Part shown: piece after piece, positions 7,340-15,733 of the stretch
Layout of the letters: each line of letters begins with the position of its first letter
How positions within the stretch are numbered: position 1 is the stretch's first letter
DNA from: CALCTE01 sp045627885
GTDB lineage: Bacteria; Bacillota; Clostridia; Oscillospirales; CAG-272
Assembly: GCA_045627885.1 (NCBI GenBank)
Contig: JAZQOM010000058.1
Location: 1 to 40,121 of the forward strand
Length of the DNA: 40,121 bases
Reading direction: 5' to 3'
Program-made: the position numbers and the translations under genes
Notes under the pieces: generated by a model
What the model was told of the DNA's origin: nothing
The model's database searches: none
What the model saw: only the letters and a program-made list of their open reading frames with translations

Positions 7340-8842
7340 ATGGCTATTTTTTACAATGAACTTTCTCATACATTTAACGAATATCTTCTTATACCCGGAT
7401 ATTCGTCCTGCGACTGCATACCGTCCAATGTTACGCTGAGGACGCCTCTTGTCAAATTCAAAAAAGGCGAAGAGCCCGCAATTTCACTTAATATCCCCAT
7501 GACTTCTGCGATAATGCAGTCCGTCTCTGACGATAAGCTTGCCGTTGCTCTCGCAAAAGAGGGCGGTATCTCATTCATTTACGGCGCACAGTCGATTGAA
7601 AGTGAAGCCGCAATGGTTGCAAGAGTTAAAGGATATAAAGCAGGATTTGTCAAGAGCGATTCCAATATCAAACCCGACCAGACTCTCGCTGACATATTAA
7701 AGCTTAAAGAAGAAAAAGGTCATTCCACCGTTGCCGTTACCGATAACGGTCAGCCCGACGGTAAGCTTCTCGGTATTGTCACAAGCCGTGATTACAGAAT
7801 CAGCAGAATGTCTCCCGATACAAAAGTAAGTGAGTTTATGACTCCGCTTGAAAAGCTTGTAACAGCTCCCGAAGGAACTACGCTGAAAACAGCTAACGAT
7901 ATTATCTGGGACCACAAATTAAATTCTCTTCCGATTGTAGACGCAAACGGAAATATGAAGTATTTTGTATTCCGCAAGGACTATGACCAGCACAAAAATA
8001 ACCCATACGAGCTTCTCGACGGCCAGAAGAGATATATGGTGGGTGCAGGTATAAATACAAGAGACTTTGAGCAAAGAGTTCCCGCTCTTGTAGAGGCAGG
8101 CGCAGATGTTTTGTGTATGGACTCATCCGACGGCTTTACTGAGTGGCAGAAGCGCACGATTGACTTCATAAGAGCAAAGTACGGCGACAGTGTTAAAGTC
8201 GGTGCAGGAAATGTTGTTGATGCGGAAGGCTTCAGATATCTTGCCGATTGCGGCGCTGACTTTATCAAAGTCGGTATTGGCGGCGGTTCAATCTGCATTA
8301 CAAGAGAAGCAAAAGGAATAGGCAGGGGACAGGCTTCCGCGGTTATAGATGTCTGCAAAGCGAGAGACGAATACTTCAAGGAAACCGGAGTTTATATTCC
8401 CGTATGCTCCGACGGCGGCATCGTGTATGACCATCACATTACGCTTGCGCTTGCGATGGGCGCGGACTTTGTAATGCTTGGCAGATACTTTGCAAGATTT
8501 GACGAAAGCCCCACCGCAAAGATAAATGTAAACGGAACACTTATGAAAGAGTATTGGGGCGAAGGCTCCAACAGAGCTCGCAACTGGCAGAGATACGACC
8601 TCGGCGGCAGCAGTAAGCTTTCGTTTGTGGAAGGCGTAGATTCCTATGTTCCTTATGCCGGCAGTCTTTCATATAATGTTGAACGCACGCTTGTTAAGAT
8701 TAAGTCAACAATGTGTAACTGTGGAGCTTTGTCAATTCCGGAGCTTCAAAACAAAGCCAAACTCACACTTGTTTCGGCAGTTAGTATTGTTGAGGGCGGA
8801 GCACACGATGTAGTTACCAAAACTACCGCTTCGCAAATTTAA
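7340..8842 (+). CDS. guaB: IMP dehydrogenase, Tritrichomonas foetus-type
   Basis: Oxidises IMP to XMP with NAD+, the committed step to guanine nucleotides. The 500-residue protein has a TIM barrel interrupted by two CBS domains at about 105-220 (STVAVTDNGQ...LGIVTSRDY and LPIVDANG...FVFRKDY). The catalytic loop GIGGGSICITRE places the nucleophile at Cys319. The phosphate loop SDGGI is near 357-361, and the flap EGSNRARNWQRYDLGG holds an Arg-Tyr pair at 418-419. These three positions coincide with the residue numbers known for the T. foetus enzyme. From memory the similarity to that protozoan enzyme runs end to end, including the TMCNCGAL and SIVEGGAHDV tail. Ordinary bacterial GuaB is shorter (about 485) with a different flap. 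Confidence 0.96.
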   Translation: MAIFYNELSHTFNEYLLIPGYSSCDCIPSNVTLRTPLVKFKKGEEPAISLNIPMTSAIMQSVSDDKLAVALAKEGGISFIYGAQSIESEAAMVARVKGYKAGFVKSDSNIKPDQTLADILKLKEEKGHSTVAVTDNGQPDGKLLGIVTSRDYRISRMSPDTKVSEFMTPLEKLVTAPEGTTLKTANDIIWDHKLNSLPIVDANGNMKYFVFRKDYDQHKNNPYELLDGQKRYMVGAGINTRDFEQRVPALVEAGADVLCMDSSDGFTEWQKRTIDFIRAKYGDSVKVGAGNVVDAEGFRYLADCGADFIKVGIGGGSICITREAKGIGRGQASAVIDVCKARDEYFKETGVYIPVCSDGGIVYDHHITLALAMGADFVMLGRYFARFDESPTAKINVNGTLMKEYWGEGSNRARNWQRYDLGGSSKLSFVEGVDSYVPYAGSLSYNVERTLVKIKSTMCNCGALSIPELQNKAKLTLVSAVSIVEGGAHDVVTKTTASQI

Positions 8843-8853
8843 GTAATAAAAAA

Positions 8854-8887
8854 TGCTTCCTTTCGTTTGAAAGGAAGCAATTTTTTT
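8854..8887. terminator. Bidirectional terminator between guaB and the EamA transporter gene
   Basis: TGCTTCCTTTC (8854-8864) and GAAAGGAAGCA (8869-8879) form an 11-pair stem with loop GTTT. There are seven T's on the plus strand (8881-8887) and an A run before the stem that gives T's on the minus strand. It serves the two convergent genes. Confidence 0.92.
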
Positions 8888-9839
8888 ATGCTTTTTTCGT
8901 TTTAGGTTCAATTTGCGCAAGAACTACTGCAAATAGCATAAGCGCGCATCCGATATATTCTCTTGTCAACAGTTTCTCTTGTAAAACTATTGCGCCTGAC
9001 AACACTCCGAATACAGATTCAAGGCTGAGTAAGAGCGATACAATGGTTGGATTAGTGCCTTTCTCGGCAATTATCTGTAGAGTATAAGCTACACCGCTTG
9101 AGAGTATTCCTACATACAGAATCGAGCTAATGCAATTTTTAATCTGTGCAAAGTCAACCGCTTCGGTGCAAAGTGAAATAATTCCGGATACAATGCCGAC
9201 TACAAGAAATTGAATGCAGGAGAGTGCAATCGGATTGACTTTCGGCGAAAAATACGATACCGAGAGAATATGAAAAGTAAACAAAACAGCGCAAATTATC
9301 AAGTATATTTCGTATTTTGTTATGCTCATACTTTCGGCTATCGCTTTGAAAAATCCGGAAATTCCTCCGCCTGTATCTTTGAAGTTTACATTGATGCAGA
9401 GAAAATACAATCCTACAAGTGCGATAATTACGCTAATCCATACTGTAAACGGCGCTTTTTTCTTAAAGAAAATGCCGACTATCGGAACAAGCACAATATA
9501 CAGGGCAGTGATAAAGCTTGATTTTCCTGCGGTTGTCCCTTCAATTCCGAGCTGTTGAAAATTTGTTGCGGCAGTAAGAAATATGCCGCAACAGATTCCG
9601 CCTATAATGAGAAGCTTTATGTTCGGCTTCGGCGGATTTTCGGTTTTTGTTTCAATTCTGTTAAACAGAACTACAATCGGTGCAAGAAAAACCGCGGCAA
9701 CAAGAGCTCTCAATGAATTATACGCAAAAGCGGGAATGTGCGCATTTGTAGCTTCTTTTTGAAACACAAATGCGCAACCCCAAATTATTGCGGCAATAAG
9801 AGGCAATACTATTTGCCGAATATTTTTATTTATGGTCAA
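8886..9839 (-). CDS. EamA/DMT-family transporter, probable metabolite exporter
   Basis: A 317-residue membrane protein with about ten hydrophobic segments in two EamA repeats. Repeat 1 opens IVLPLIAAIIWGCAFVFQKEA (a typical start) and includes SFITALYIVLVPIVGIFF. Repeat 2 includes LSSGVAYTLQIIAEKGTNPTIVSLLLSLESVFGVLSGAIVLQEKL. Members export amino acids, nucleosides or other small molecules; the substrate cannot be read from sequence. The start is TTG at 9839, with GCGGAG seven bases upstream, overlapping the TGA of the SDR gene. It is the last gene of the aminopeptidase-SDR-exporter run. Confidence 0.9.
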   Translation of the reverse strand: MTINKNIRQIVLPLIAAIIWGCAFVFQKEATNAHIPAFAYNSLRALVAAVFLAPIVVLFNRIETKTENPPKPNIKLLIIGGICCGIFLTAATNFQQLGIEGTTAGKSSFITALYIVLVPIVGIFFKKKAPFTVWISVIIALVGLYFLCINVNFKDTGGGISGFFKAIAESMSITKYEIYLIICAVLFTFHILSVSYFSPKVNPIALSCIQFLVVGIVSGIISLCTEAVDFAQIKNCISSILYVGILSSGVAYTLQIIAEKGTNPTIVSLLLSLESVFGVLSGAIVLQEKLLTREYIGCALMLFAVVLAQIEPKTKKA

Positions 9840-10651
9840 AATGTTTCTCCGCGCTCAATGGCTTCTCTTTTGAGTCTGTTAAGAAGCTGGGGATAAAGCT
9901 GGCAGCTCATACCGCCGTCAACGAGGAGCTCGGCACCCGTGATATTCTTAGCATCATCGGAGCCCAAGAAGTATACAGCGTTTGCGATATCTTCAAAATC
10001 GGAAATATCACCAATCGGAGTGAGACTGCCGTTTACAATCTGCTTGTTGCCCATCTGTACCCATCTCTTTGTTTTGATAGTGCCGGGAAGAACAACATTG
10101 CATCTGATTCCGTATACACCGAGGTCAACGGCAAGAGCCTTTGTAAGAGCGATAATTCCGCCCTTTGATGAAGAATAAGCAGCTCTGTTGGGAATAGCTC
10201 TGTAAGCGGTATTCGAGCTTAAGAATACTACCGCGCCGCCGCCGTTTTCTTTCATTCTGATAGCAGCTTGTCTTACGATTGTGAAGTTCCATACGAGGTT
10301 TGTATCGAATACGCGTCTGAAATCGTTTACATCCATCGTAAAGAAGTCCATTCCCTTTGCAGGGTCAGCGCCGAAGCCCATATCTGCAGAGTTAAGAACA
10401 ACGGTTGCAACGAACTTTCCGCAGGAATCAATGTCGTTGAAGATGTCGATTACTCTCTGCTCGTCAAGTATGTCGAGAGCATATCCTTTGGCAAATACGC
10501 CGTAATCTTCGTTGATTTTCTTTGCGGCAGCAGCGGCTTTTTCTTCGTCTCTGCTTGTTACAAAAACATCAAATCCTTCTTTTGCGAACTTTTCGGCAAT
10601 TCCGTAGCCGGTTCCTGTTGCTCCGCCCGTGATAAATACAGATTTATTCAT
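9836..10651 (-). CDS. Short-chain dehydrogenase/reductase
   Basis: A 271-residue classical SDR oxidoreductase. The cofactor motif TGGATGTG is at 8-15, and the usual NNAG is replaced by NSAD at 87-90. The catalytic Ser lies in LSSN (about 145), with Tyr159 and Lys163 in YSSSK. The PG motif after the active site (NVVLPGTIKT) and the C-terminal ITGAELLVDGGMSC are present. An acidic or Arg preference at the end of beta-2 (VTSRDEEK) suggests NADP(H), weakly. The start at 10651 lies one base after the aminopeptidase stop, with GGAGG inside that gene's last codons. The substrate is unknown. Confidence 0.9.
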   Translation of the reverse strand: MNKSVFITGGATGTGYGIAEKFAKEGFDVFVTSRDEEKAAAAAKKINEDYGVFAKGYALDILDEQRVIDIFNDIDSCGKFVATVVLNSADMGFGADPAKGMDFFTMDVNDFRRVFDTNLVWNFTIVRQAAIRMKENGGGAVVFLSSNTAYRAIPNRAAYSSSKGGIIALTKALAVDLGVYGIRCNVVLPGTIKTKRWVQMGNKQIVNGSLTPIGDISDFEDIANAVYFLGSDDAKNITGAELLVDGGMSCQLYPQLLNRLKREAIERGETF

Positions 10652-10652
10652 T

Positions 10653-11939
10653 TTATATTCCTCCGTTTATAATAATTTTTTCATTTGAATTTGTTTTCAG
10701 CGATATCTGATAGAAGCATTTGATTGCTTTAATCATATAATCCGTGTCTTTGATTCCGGCGGTTTCGAAGCTTGAGTGCATGGCAAGCTGTGCAAGCCCG
10801 ATATCGACCGTATTAAGCGAAATATGCGAATTTGATATGTTGCCGAGAGTGCTTCCGCCCGGCATATCCGCTCTGTTTGCATAGATTTGATACGGCACGC
10901 CGGCTTTATTGCAAATCATTTTGAATATACCCGCAGATACGGCATCGGAAGTATATTTTTGATTGGCATTATATTTAATTACGATGCCTTTGTTCATATA
11001 TACTTCGTGATTTTTGTCGCATATATCGGGGTAGTTGGGGTGAACGGCGTGAGCGTTATCGCATGAGAGCATAAAGCTGTTGCTTATGTCTCGTTTTCTG
11101 TCAGATACACTGCGCGAAAGCGAGTCTTCAATTCTTTCAATAACATCGTACAAGAATGTCGAATCAGCACCCTGCTTTGTCATACTTCCTACTTCTTCGT
11201 TGTCAAAAACGGCAAATACGGAAGCAGCCGACGAGCTGTTTTCGGCATTAATAAAAGCAAGAAGGGAAGAGTAGACACACTGTAAGTCGTCGAGCCTCGG
11301 CGCAGAAATAAAATCATTCCATTCAAGAGGCTCTGCCGGATTATAGAGTATCAAATCCGACGAAACGATTTCAGCTCCGCCGAGCTTTTCCGAAATAAGC
11401 TCGTAAAGACTCTTTCTGCTCTCGAATCCCGATGTAATCGGAATCATATCGACAGCAGGATTATACTTCATTCCGTCGTTTGCGCTTCTGTTCATGTGAA
11501 TCGCAAGGTTGGGAATAAGCGCGCAATTATCAATTCGGACAAGCTTTGAGCAAAGAGTGTCCGAATCTTCCTTGACAATGACTCTGCCGCCTACGGAAAG
11601 AGGTCTGTCAAGCCATGCAGAACAAAGCATTCCGCCGTATTTTTCTACCGAAAGCTTTACATAGAAATCTTCTTCAAGCTCCGGATTTTCTTTAAGCTTA
11701 AAGCACGGACTGTCACAGTGTGAAGCTGCAATATTAAATCCGGAAAGCTCTGTTTTCGGTATTTTGAACGCTATGATAGAAGAAAGATTTCTTGTAACAA
11801 AATATGTCTTTCCCCGTTCAAGTTTCCACTCATCCGCCTCAGATAAACATACCGCACCGTTTTGTTCCAAAACGGCACTGCAATTTTTAATTGCGTGGAA
11901 CGGTGTGGGAGAATCTTTAATAAAGTCTGTTAATTTCAT
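10653..11939 (-). CDS. apeB: M18-family metalloaminopeptidase
   Basis: A cytosolic zinc aminopeptidase removing N-terminal residues from peptides, usually acidic or neutral in M18. The 428-residue length is normal. Metal and catalytic motifs are visible: AASHCDSP (His74) near the N terminus, SAWLDRPLSVGGRV, DNEEVGSMTKQGADS with the catalytic Glu pair near 246-247, and the C-terminal PGGSTLGNIS and LAQLAMHSSFETAG with the last His ligand. AGAGGAC lies 5 bases before the ATG. It is the first gene of a three-gene run with the SDR and EamA genes and has its own promoter. The symbol follows general bacterial M18 usage. Confidence 0.93.
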   Translation of the reverse strand: MKLTDFIKDSPTPFHAIKNCSAVLEQNGAVCLSEADEWKLERGKTYFVTRNLSSIIAFKIPKTELSGFNIAASHCDSPCFKLKENPELEEDFYVKLSVEKYGGMLCSAWLDRPLSVGGRVIVKEDSDTLCSKLVRIDNCALIPNLAIHMNRSANDGMKYNPAVDMIPITSGFESRKSLYELISEKLGGAEIVSSDLILYNPAEPLEWNDFISAPRLDDLQCVYSSLLAFINAENSSSAASVFAVFDNEEVGSMTKQGADSTFLYDVIERIEDSLSRSVSDRKRDISNSFMLSCDNAHAVHPNYPDICDKNHEVYMNKGIVIKYNANQKYTSDAVSAGIFKMICNKAGVPYQIYANRADMPGGSTLGNISNSHISLNTVDIGLAQLAMHSSFETAGIKDTDYMIKAIKCFYQISLKTNSNEKIIINGGI

Positions 11940-11970
11940 AAAGTCCTCTGATTAGTCTTATATCAAAGAT

Positions 11971-11999
11971 ATTTTACTACAAATATTATAAAGATTCAA
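11971..11999 (-). promoter_or_regulatory. Promoter of the aminopeptidase-SDR-EamA operon
   Basis: On the minus strand TTGAAT (11999-11994), 17 bases, TAAAAT (11976-11971), 31 bases before the apeB ATG. Confidence 0.65.
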
Positions 12000-12013
12000 G
12001 GCATTTCAATAAT

Positions 12014-12042
12014 AAAGAGCCGTACTTTTCGGACGGCTCTTT
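12014..12042 (-). terminator. upp terminator
   Basis: AAAGAGCCGT (12014-12023) and ACGGCTCTTT (12033-12042) form a ten-pair stem with a nine-base loop, nine bases after the upp stop. The downstream minus-strand sequence is ATTATTG, a weak T tract. Confidence 0.75.
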
Positions 12043-12051
12043 GCCATATTG

Positions 12052-12681
12052 TTATTTTGTACCGAATATTCTGTCGCCGGCGTCGCCGAGACCGGGTACG
12101 ATATATGCGTGGTCGTTAAGATGGTCATCAACCGCCGCAACATAGATGTCAACATCGGGATGCTCTGCCTGAACTCTCTTTATACCTTCTGGAGCGGCAA
12201 CAAGACACATAAGTCTAATATTTGTGCAATTCTTTTCTTTGAGCAACTTAATCGCATCGCATGAGCTTCCGCCGGTTGCAAGCATGGGGTCGCAAACAAT
12301 AACAAGTCTGCTCGCAACATCTGCGGGGAGCTTGCAGTAGTAAACAACGGGAAGATGTGTCTCATGGTCTCTGTAAAGACCGATGTGACCGATTCTTGCA
12401 ACGGGTATGAGGCTCAACAAACCGTCTACCATACCGAGACCGGCACGAAGAATGGGAACAATGGCAACCTTTTTACCGGAAACGGCTTTACCCATGGTTT
12501 TGGTAAGCGGAGTTGTAATTTCTATGTCTTCAAGCGGAAGGTCTCTTGATACTTCGTATCCCATTAAAAGAGATATTTCTTCAAGAAGCTGACGAAAATC
12601 CTTTGAACCTGTTTCGACCTGTCTCATAATTGTAAGCTTGTGCTGAATGAGGGGGTGGTCAATTACATGTAAAATGCTCAT
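12052..12681 (-). CDS. upp: Uracil phosphoribosyltransferase
   Basis: Pyrimidine salvage: uracil plus PRPP gives UMP. The 209-residue product is the standard length and near-identical in layout to Firmicutes Upp: MSILHVIDHPLIQHKLTIMR at the N terminus, MGKAVSGKKVAIVPILRAGLGMVDG in the centre, the PRPP loop VIVCDPMLATGGSS at about 127-140, and the uracil-binding C terminus YIVPGLGDAGDRIFGTK. AGAGGTAG precedes the ATG at 12681. It stands alone between its own promoter and terminator, separate from the purine block. Confidence 0.98.
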   Translation of the reverse strand: MSILHVIDHPLIQHKLTIMRQVETGSKDFRQLLEEISLLMGYEVSRDLPLEDIEITTPLTKTMGKAVSGKKVAIVPILRAGLGMVDGLLSLIPVARIGHIGLYRDHETHLPVVYYCKLPADVASRLVIVCDPMLATGGSSCDAIKLLKEKNCTNIRLMCLVAAPEGIKRVQAEHPDVDIYVAAVDDHLNDHAYIVPGLGDAGDRIFGTK

Positions 12682-12717
12682 TTTTACTACCTCTCTTTTT
12701 CTATTTTCCGATTCAAT

Positions 12718-12746
12718 ATTTTATCACAATATATATTCTTTTGCAA
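12718..12746 (-). promoter_or_regulatory. upp promoter
   Basis: On the minus strand TTGCAA (12746-12741), 17 bases, TAAAAT (12723-12718), 36 bases before the ATG. Confidence 0.75.
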
Positions 12747-12754
12747 TAGTTTTT

Positions 12755-13636
12755 TCAAAAGAGATTTAAGTTTTTGAGCTCTTTTTCTATTTTAACGGCA
12801 TTTTCCGTATTTATGGGCGAAAGCGGAAGCCTAAGCTCATTTTTGCACATTCCGAGCTTATACAGAGCATACTTGACCGGTATCGGGTTTGTCTGTAAAA
12901 ACAACGCTTTAGTCAGCGGCATCAGTTTTAACTGCAGAGCGGAGCTTTCGACAATTTTATTTGAGAAAAACAAATCGGTCATCTTTTTTACTTCGGCGGG
13001 AATTATATTTGACAGAACGGATATTACGCCTTTTCCTCCGAGAGATAAAATCGGTACGGTTAAGTCGTCGCATCCGGAATAAATTTTCATTTTGTTAAGT
13101 ACAGATGCCGCTTCCGCCGCAAATGAAATATTGCCCGAGGCTTCTTTTAATGCGGCAATGTTCTCGATTTCATTGAGCTTTTTCAATGTATCAATATCAA
13201 TACCGACGCCTGTTCTCGACGGGACATTATAAAGAATTATCGGGATGGGAACGGATTGAGCAATACTTTTATAATGCAAATACATTCCTTCTTTATTGCA
13301 CTTGTTGTAATATGGAGTAACGGATAGTATTCCGTCTGCGCCGGCTTCGTACGCGGCTTTTGACATATATACAGCGTGCTCCGTGCAGTTGCTTCCTGTG
13401 CCGGCAATCACCTGCATATTTCCTTTGGCGGCTTTAACTGCCCTTTTTATAATGCAGATGTGCTCATCGTCGGATAATGTCGGAGCTTCTCCCGTTGTGC
13501 CGCATACTATAATTGCATCAATTCCGTTGTCACATTGAAAGCGCACATTTCGTTCAAATGATTCGTAATCAACTTTTCCGTCCGAAAATGGCGTCACAAG
13601 AGCGGTTCCCACTCCGTTAAATAATGATTTTATCAC
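12755..13636 (-). CDS. dapA: 4-hydroxy-tetrahydrodipicolinate synthase
   Basis: Condenses pyruvate with aspartate semialdehyde, the first committed step to lysine, diaminopimelate and, in spore formers, dipicolinate. The TIM-barrel landmarks are FNGVGTALVTPF, GTTGEAPTLSDDEH (substrate loop), the catalytic Tyr region YNVPSRTGVGID, and LKEASGN with the Schiff-base Lys. The GTG at 13636 (293 residues) is preferred: it follows CCGAGG at five bases and the VIKSLFNG start fits homologues. An upstream TTG at 13684 would add 16 residues and put the protein inside the inverted repeat of the leader. It is not next to dapB or other lysine genes. A short-lengthed family relative such as N-acetylneuraminate lyase is less likely given the GTTGE loop. 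Confidence 0.92.
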   Translation of the reverse strand: MIKSLFNGVGTALVTPFSDGKVDYESFERNVRFQCDNGIDAIIVCGTTGEAPTLSDDEHICIIKRAVKAAKGNMQVIAGTGSNCTEHAVYMSKAAYEAGADGILSVTPYYNKCNKEGMYLHYKSIAQSVPIPIILYNVPSRTGVGIDIDTLKKLNEIENIAALKEASGNISFAAEAASVLNKMKIYSGCDDLTVPILSLGGKGVISVLSNIIPAEVKKMTDLFFSNKIVESSALQLKLMPLTKALFLQTNPIPVKYALYKLGMCKNELRLPLSPINTENAVKIEKELKNLNLF

Positions 13637-13652
13637 AAAAACCTCGGTTTCC

Positions 13653-13688
13653 CATATTGTATTGCTGCCTAAACTGTGATACAATATG
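13653..13688. repeat. Perfect 10-bp inverted repeat in the dapA leader, possible operator or hairpin
   Basis: CATATTGTAT (13653-13662) and ATACAATATG (13679-13688) flank a 16-base spacer, just before the dapA GTG and between the divergent dapA and queA genes. There is no T tract. The arm spacing suits a dimeric DNA-binding repressor, or an RNA stem upstream of the ribosome binding site. No known operator is recognised. Confidence 0.5.
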
Positions 13689-13747
13689 ATAAGATATTCA
13701 TTACAGATTATTATTTATATTATGTTTTTGCTACAAGGTGACTTAAC

Positions 13748-14782
13748 ATGGAATATATGAACCTGCACGATTATTATTATGAGCTTCCCGAAGAGCTGAT
13801 AGCGCAGACTCCTTTGGAAAAAAGGGACAATTCGAGACTTATGGTACTTGACAGAAATACGCATACCGTTGAACACAAAATATTTCACGATATATGCGAC
13901 TATCTCGTACCGGGCGATGTACTTGTAATAAACGAAACAAAGGTGCTTCCCGTGCGCCTTTACGGTATAAAAAAAGATACCGGCGCGACGCTTGAAATTC
14001 TTTTGCAGAAAAGAATAGATACAACCGACTTTGAGGTTATGGTTCGCCCCGGTAAGCGAGCAAAAATCGGAGCGGAATTTGTTTTCGGAAACGGTGAGCT
14101 TGTCGGAACGGTTAAGGAAATTCTCGACGGCGGAAACAGAATAATGAGCTTTACCTTTGAGGGCGATTTTTACGCGATATTGGACAAAATCGGAACTATG
14201 CCGCTTCCGCCGTATATCAAGGAAAAGCTGTCGGATAAAGACAGATATCAGACTGTTTATGCCAAGAATATAGGCTCAAGCGCCGCTCCCACGGCAGGTT
14301 TTCACTTTACAAAAGAGCTTATTGAAAAGATTAGACAAATGGGCGTGATTGTAGCCCCCGTAACTCTTCATGTCGGACTCGGCACATTCAGACCGGTAAA
14401 AACTGAAAATATACTCGAACACAAAATGCACAGCGAATATTATGAGATGTCCGAAGAAACTGCAAAGATAATAAACGACGCAAAGGACAGGCATTCACGC
14501 GTAATATGCGTAGGAACAACCTCCTGCCGTACACTTGAATCGGTTGCGGACGAAAACGGCAGAGTCAGGGCGCAGAGCGGAAATACTTCGATTTTTATTT
14601 ATCCCGGTTATAAGTTCAAAGCAATGGACGCGCTTGTTACGAATTTTCACCTTCCGGAGAGCACACTAATTATGCTCGTAAGCGCATTTGCCGGTCACGA
14701 TTACATTCTTGACGCATATAAGACCGCAGTAGCCGAAAGATACAGATTCTTCAGCTTCGGCGACGCCATGTTCATTCACTGA
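13748..14782 (+). CDS. queA: S-adenosylmethionine:tRNA ribosyltransferase-isomerase
   Basis: Transfers and rearranges the ribosyl group of SAM onto 7-aminomethyl-7-deazaguanine in tRNA, forming epoxyqueuosine. The 344-residue product shows family motifs: YYELPEELIAQTPLEKRDNSRL, GDVLVINETKVLPVRLYG, MPLPPYIKE, SSAAPTAGFHFT, HVGLGTFRPV and LVTNFHLPESTLIMLVSAFAG. The ATG at 13748 follows AAGGTGA; a second ATG nine bases on (MNLHDYYY) is possible. It heads a plus-strand run of eleven genes and overlaps miaA (TGATG), pairing two tRNA-modification genes. No other queuosine genes are in the window. Confidence 0.97.
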   Translation: MEYMNLHDYYYELPEELIAQTPLEKRDNSRLMVLDRNTHTVEHKIFHDICDYLVPGDVLVINETKVLPVRLYGIKKDTGATLEILLQKRIDTTDFEVMVRPGKRAKIGAEFVFGNGELVGTVKEILDGGNRIMSFTFEGDFYAILDKIGTMPLPPYIKEKLSDKDRYQTVYAKNIGSSAAPTAGFHFTKELIEKIRQMGVIVAPVTLHVGLGTFRPVKTENILEHKMHSEYYEMSEETAKIINDAKDRHSRVICVGTTSCRTLESVADENGRVRAQSGNTSIFIYPGYKFKAMDALVTNFHLPESTLIMLVSAFAGHDYILDAYKTAVAERYRFFSFGDAMFIH

Positions 14783-15729
14783 TGGATAAAATCAAAACAG
14801 TTTTTATTGTCGGGCCGACCGCGTCAGGCAAAACCGGCATTTCGATTGAGCTTGCCAAAATCTTCGACGCGGAAATCGTATCGGCGGATTCTATGCAGAT
14901 ATATAGGGGTATGGATATCGGCACCGCAAAGCCGACCGACGAAGAGAAATGCGGCATACCGCATTATATGATTGATGTGTGCGACATATCTGATGATTAT
15001 TCCGTGGCAGACTATCAGTTATCGGCAAAAAAATGTATTACCGATATTGCAAAAAGAGGAAAGCTCCCGATTGTCGTCGGCGGCACCGGTTTATATGTTG
15101 ATTCGTTAATCAACGATACCGCTTTTGCAGACCACGAGGAGAATACCTCCGTCCGCGAAAAGTTAAAAGCAGAGCTCGAGGAATACGGAGCGCAGGCGCA
15201 GTATGAAAAACTGTGCAAAATAGATTCGGAGTCTGCTTCAAAGCTTCATCCTAACGATACAAAAAGAGTAATGCGTGCGCTCGAATGCTATTATCTTACC
15301 GGCAAGACAAAAACCGAACTCGATAATGTTTCGCATAATAAGCCGAGCTTTTGCGAAGCTCTCGTCATCGGCTTGAATTTCAGCGACAGAGAGCTTTTAT
15401 ACAGACGCATCAACGAAAGAGTCGATGTTCTCGTAAAAAACGGACTTGTTTTTGAGGTTGAAAGGCTTCTTTCGCGCGGGCTGAGGCAATCAAAAACCGC
15501 ATATCAGGCGATAGGATATAAAGAGATTGTTTCGTATATCGACGGAAACTGTACTCTCGACGAAGCGATAGAGACACTTAAAATGAATACGAGACGGTAC
15601 GCAAAAAGACAACTTACATGGTTTCGAAAGAACGAATCAATCCATTGGATAAATATTGATACCGATGCGTCTTCGGATTATAAAACAGCCGTAAAAAAAG
15701 CGGCAGAGCTTATAGAAGGATTCAGGTGA
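14782..15729 (+). CDS. miaA: tRNA dimethylallyltransferase
   Basis: Adds the isopentenyl group from DMAPP to A37 of tRNAs reading codons starting with U. The 315 residues include the P-loop VGPTASGKTGIS at about 10-21, ADSMQIYRGMDIGTAKPT (40s-50s), the HYMIDV and SVADYQ segments, VVGGTGLYVDSLI, and the C-terminal RRYAKRQLTWFRKN typical of the family. Its start overlaps the queA stop by one base, and the next gene follows after four bases. Confidence 0.97.
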   Translation: MDKIKTVFIVGPTASGKTGISIELAKIFDAEIVSADSMQIYRGMDIGTAKPTDEEKCGIPHYMIDVCDISDDYSVADYQLSAKKCITDIAKRGKLPIVVGGTGLYVDSLINDTAFADHEENTSVREKLKAELEEYGAQAQYEKLCKIDSESASKLHPNDTKRVMRALECYYLTGKTKTELDNVSHNKPSFCEALVIGLNFSDRELLYRRINERVDVLVKNGLVFEVERLLSRGLRQSKTAYQAIGYKEIVSYIDGNCTLDEAIETLKMNTRRYAKRQLTWFRKNESIHWINIDTDASSDYKTAVKKAAELIEGFR

Positions 15730-15733
15730 TGTA

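Noticed and set aside
13689..13747. Promoters for dapA and queA in their divergent region
   Set aside because: The region is A/T-rich with several TATAAT-like words but no convincing -35/-10 pair at 16-18 bases in either direction.
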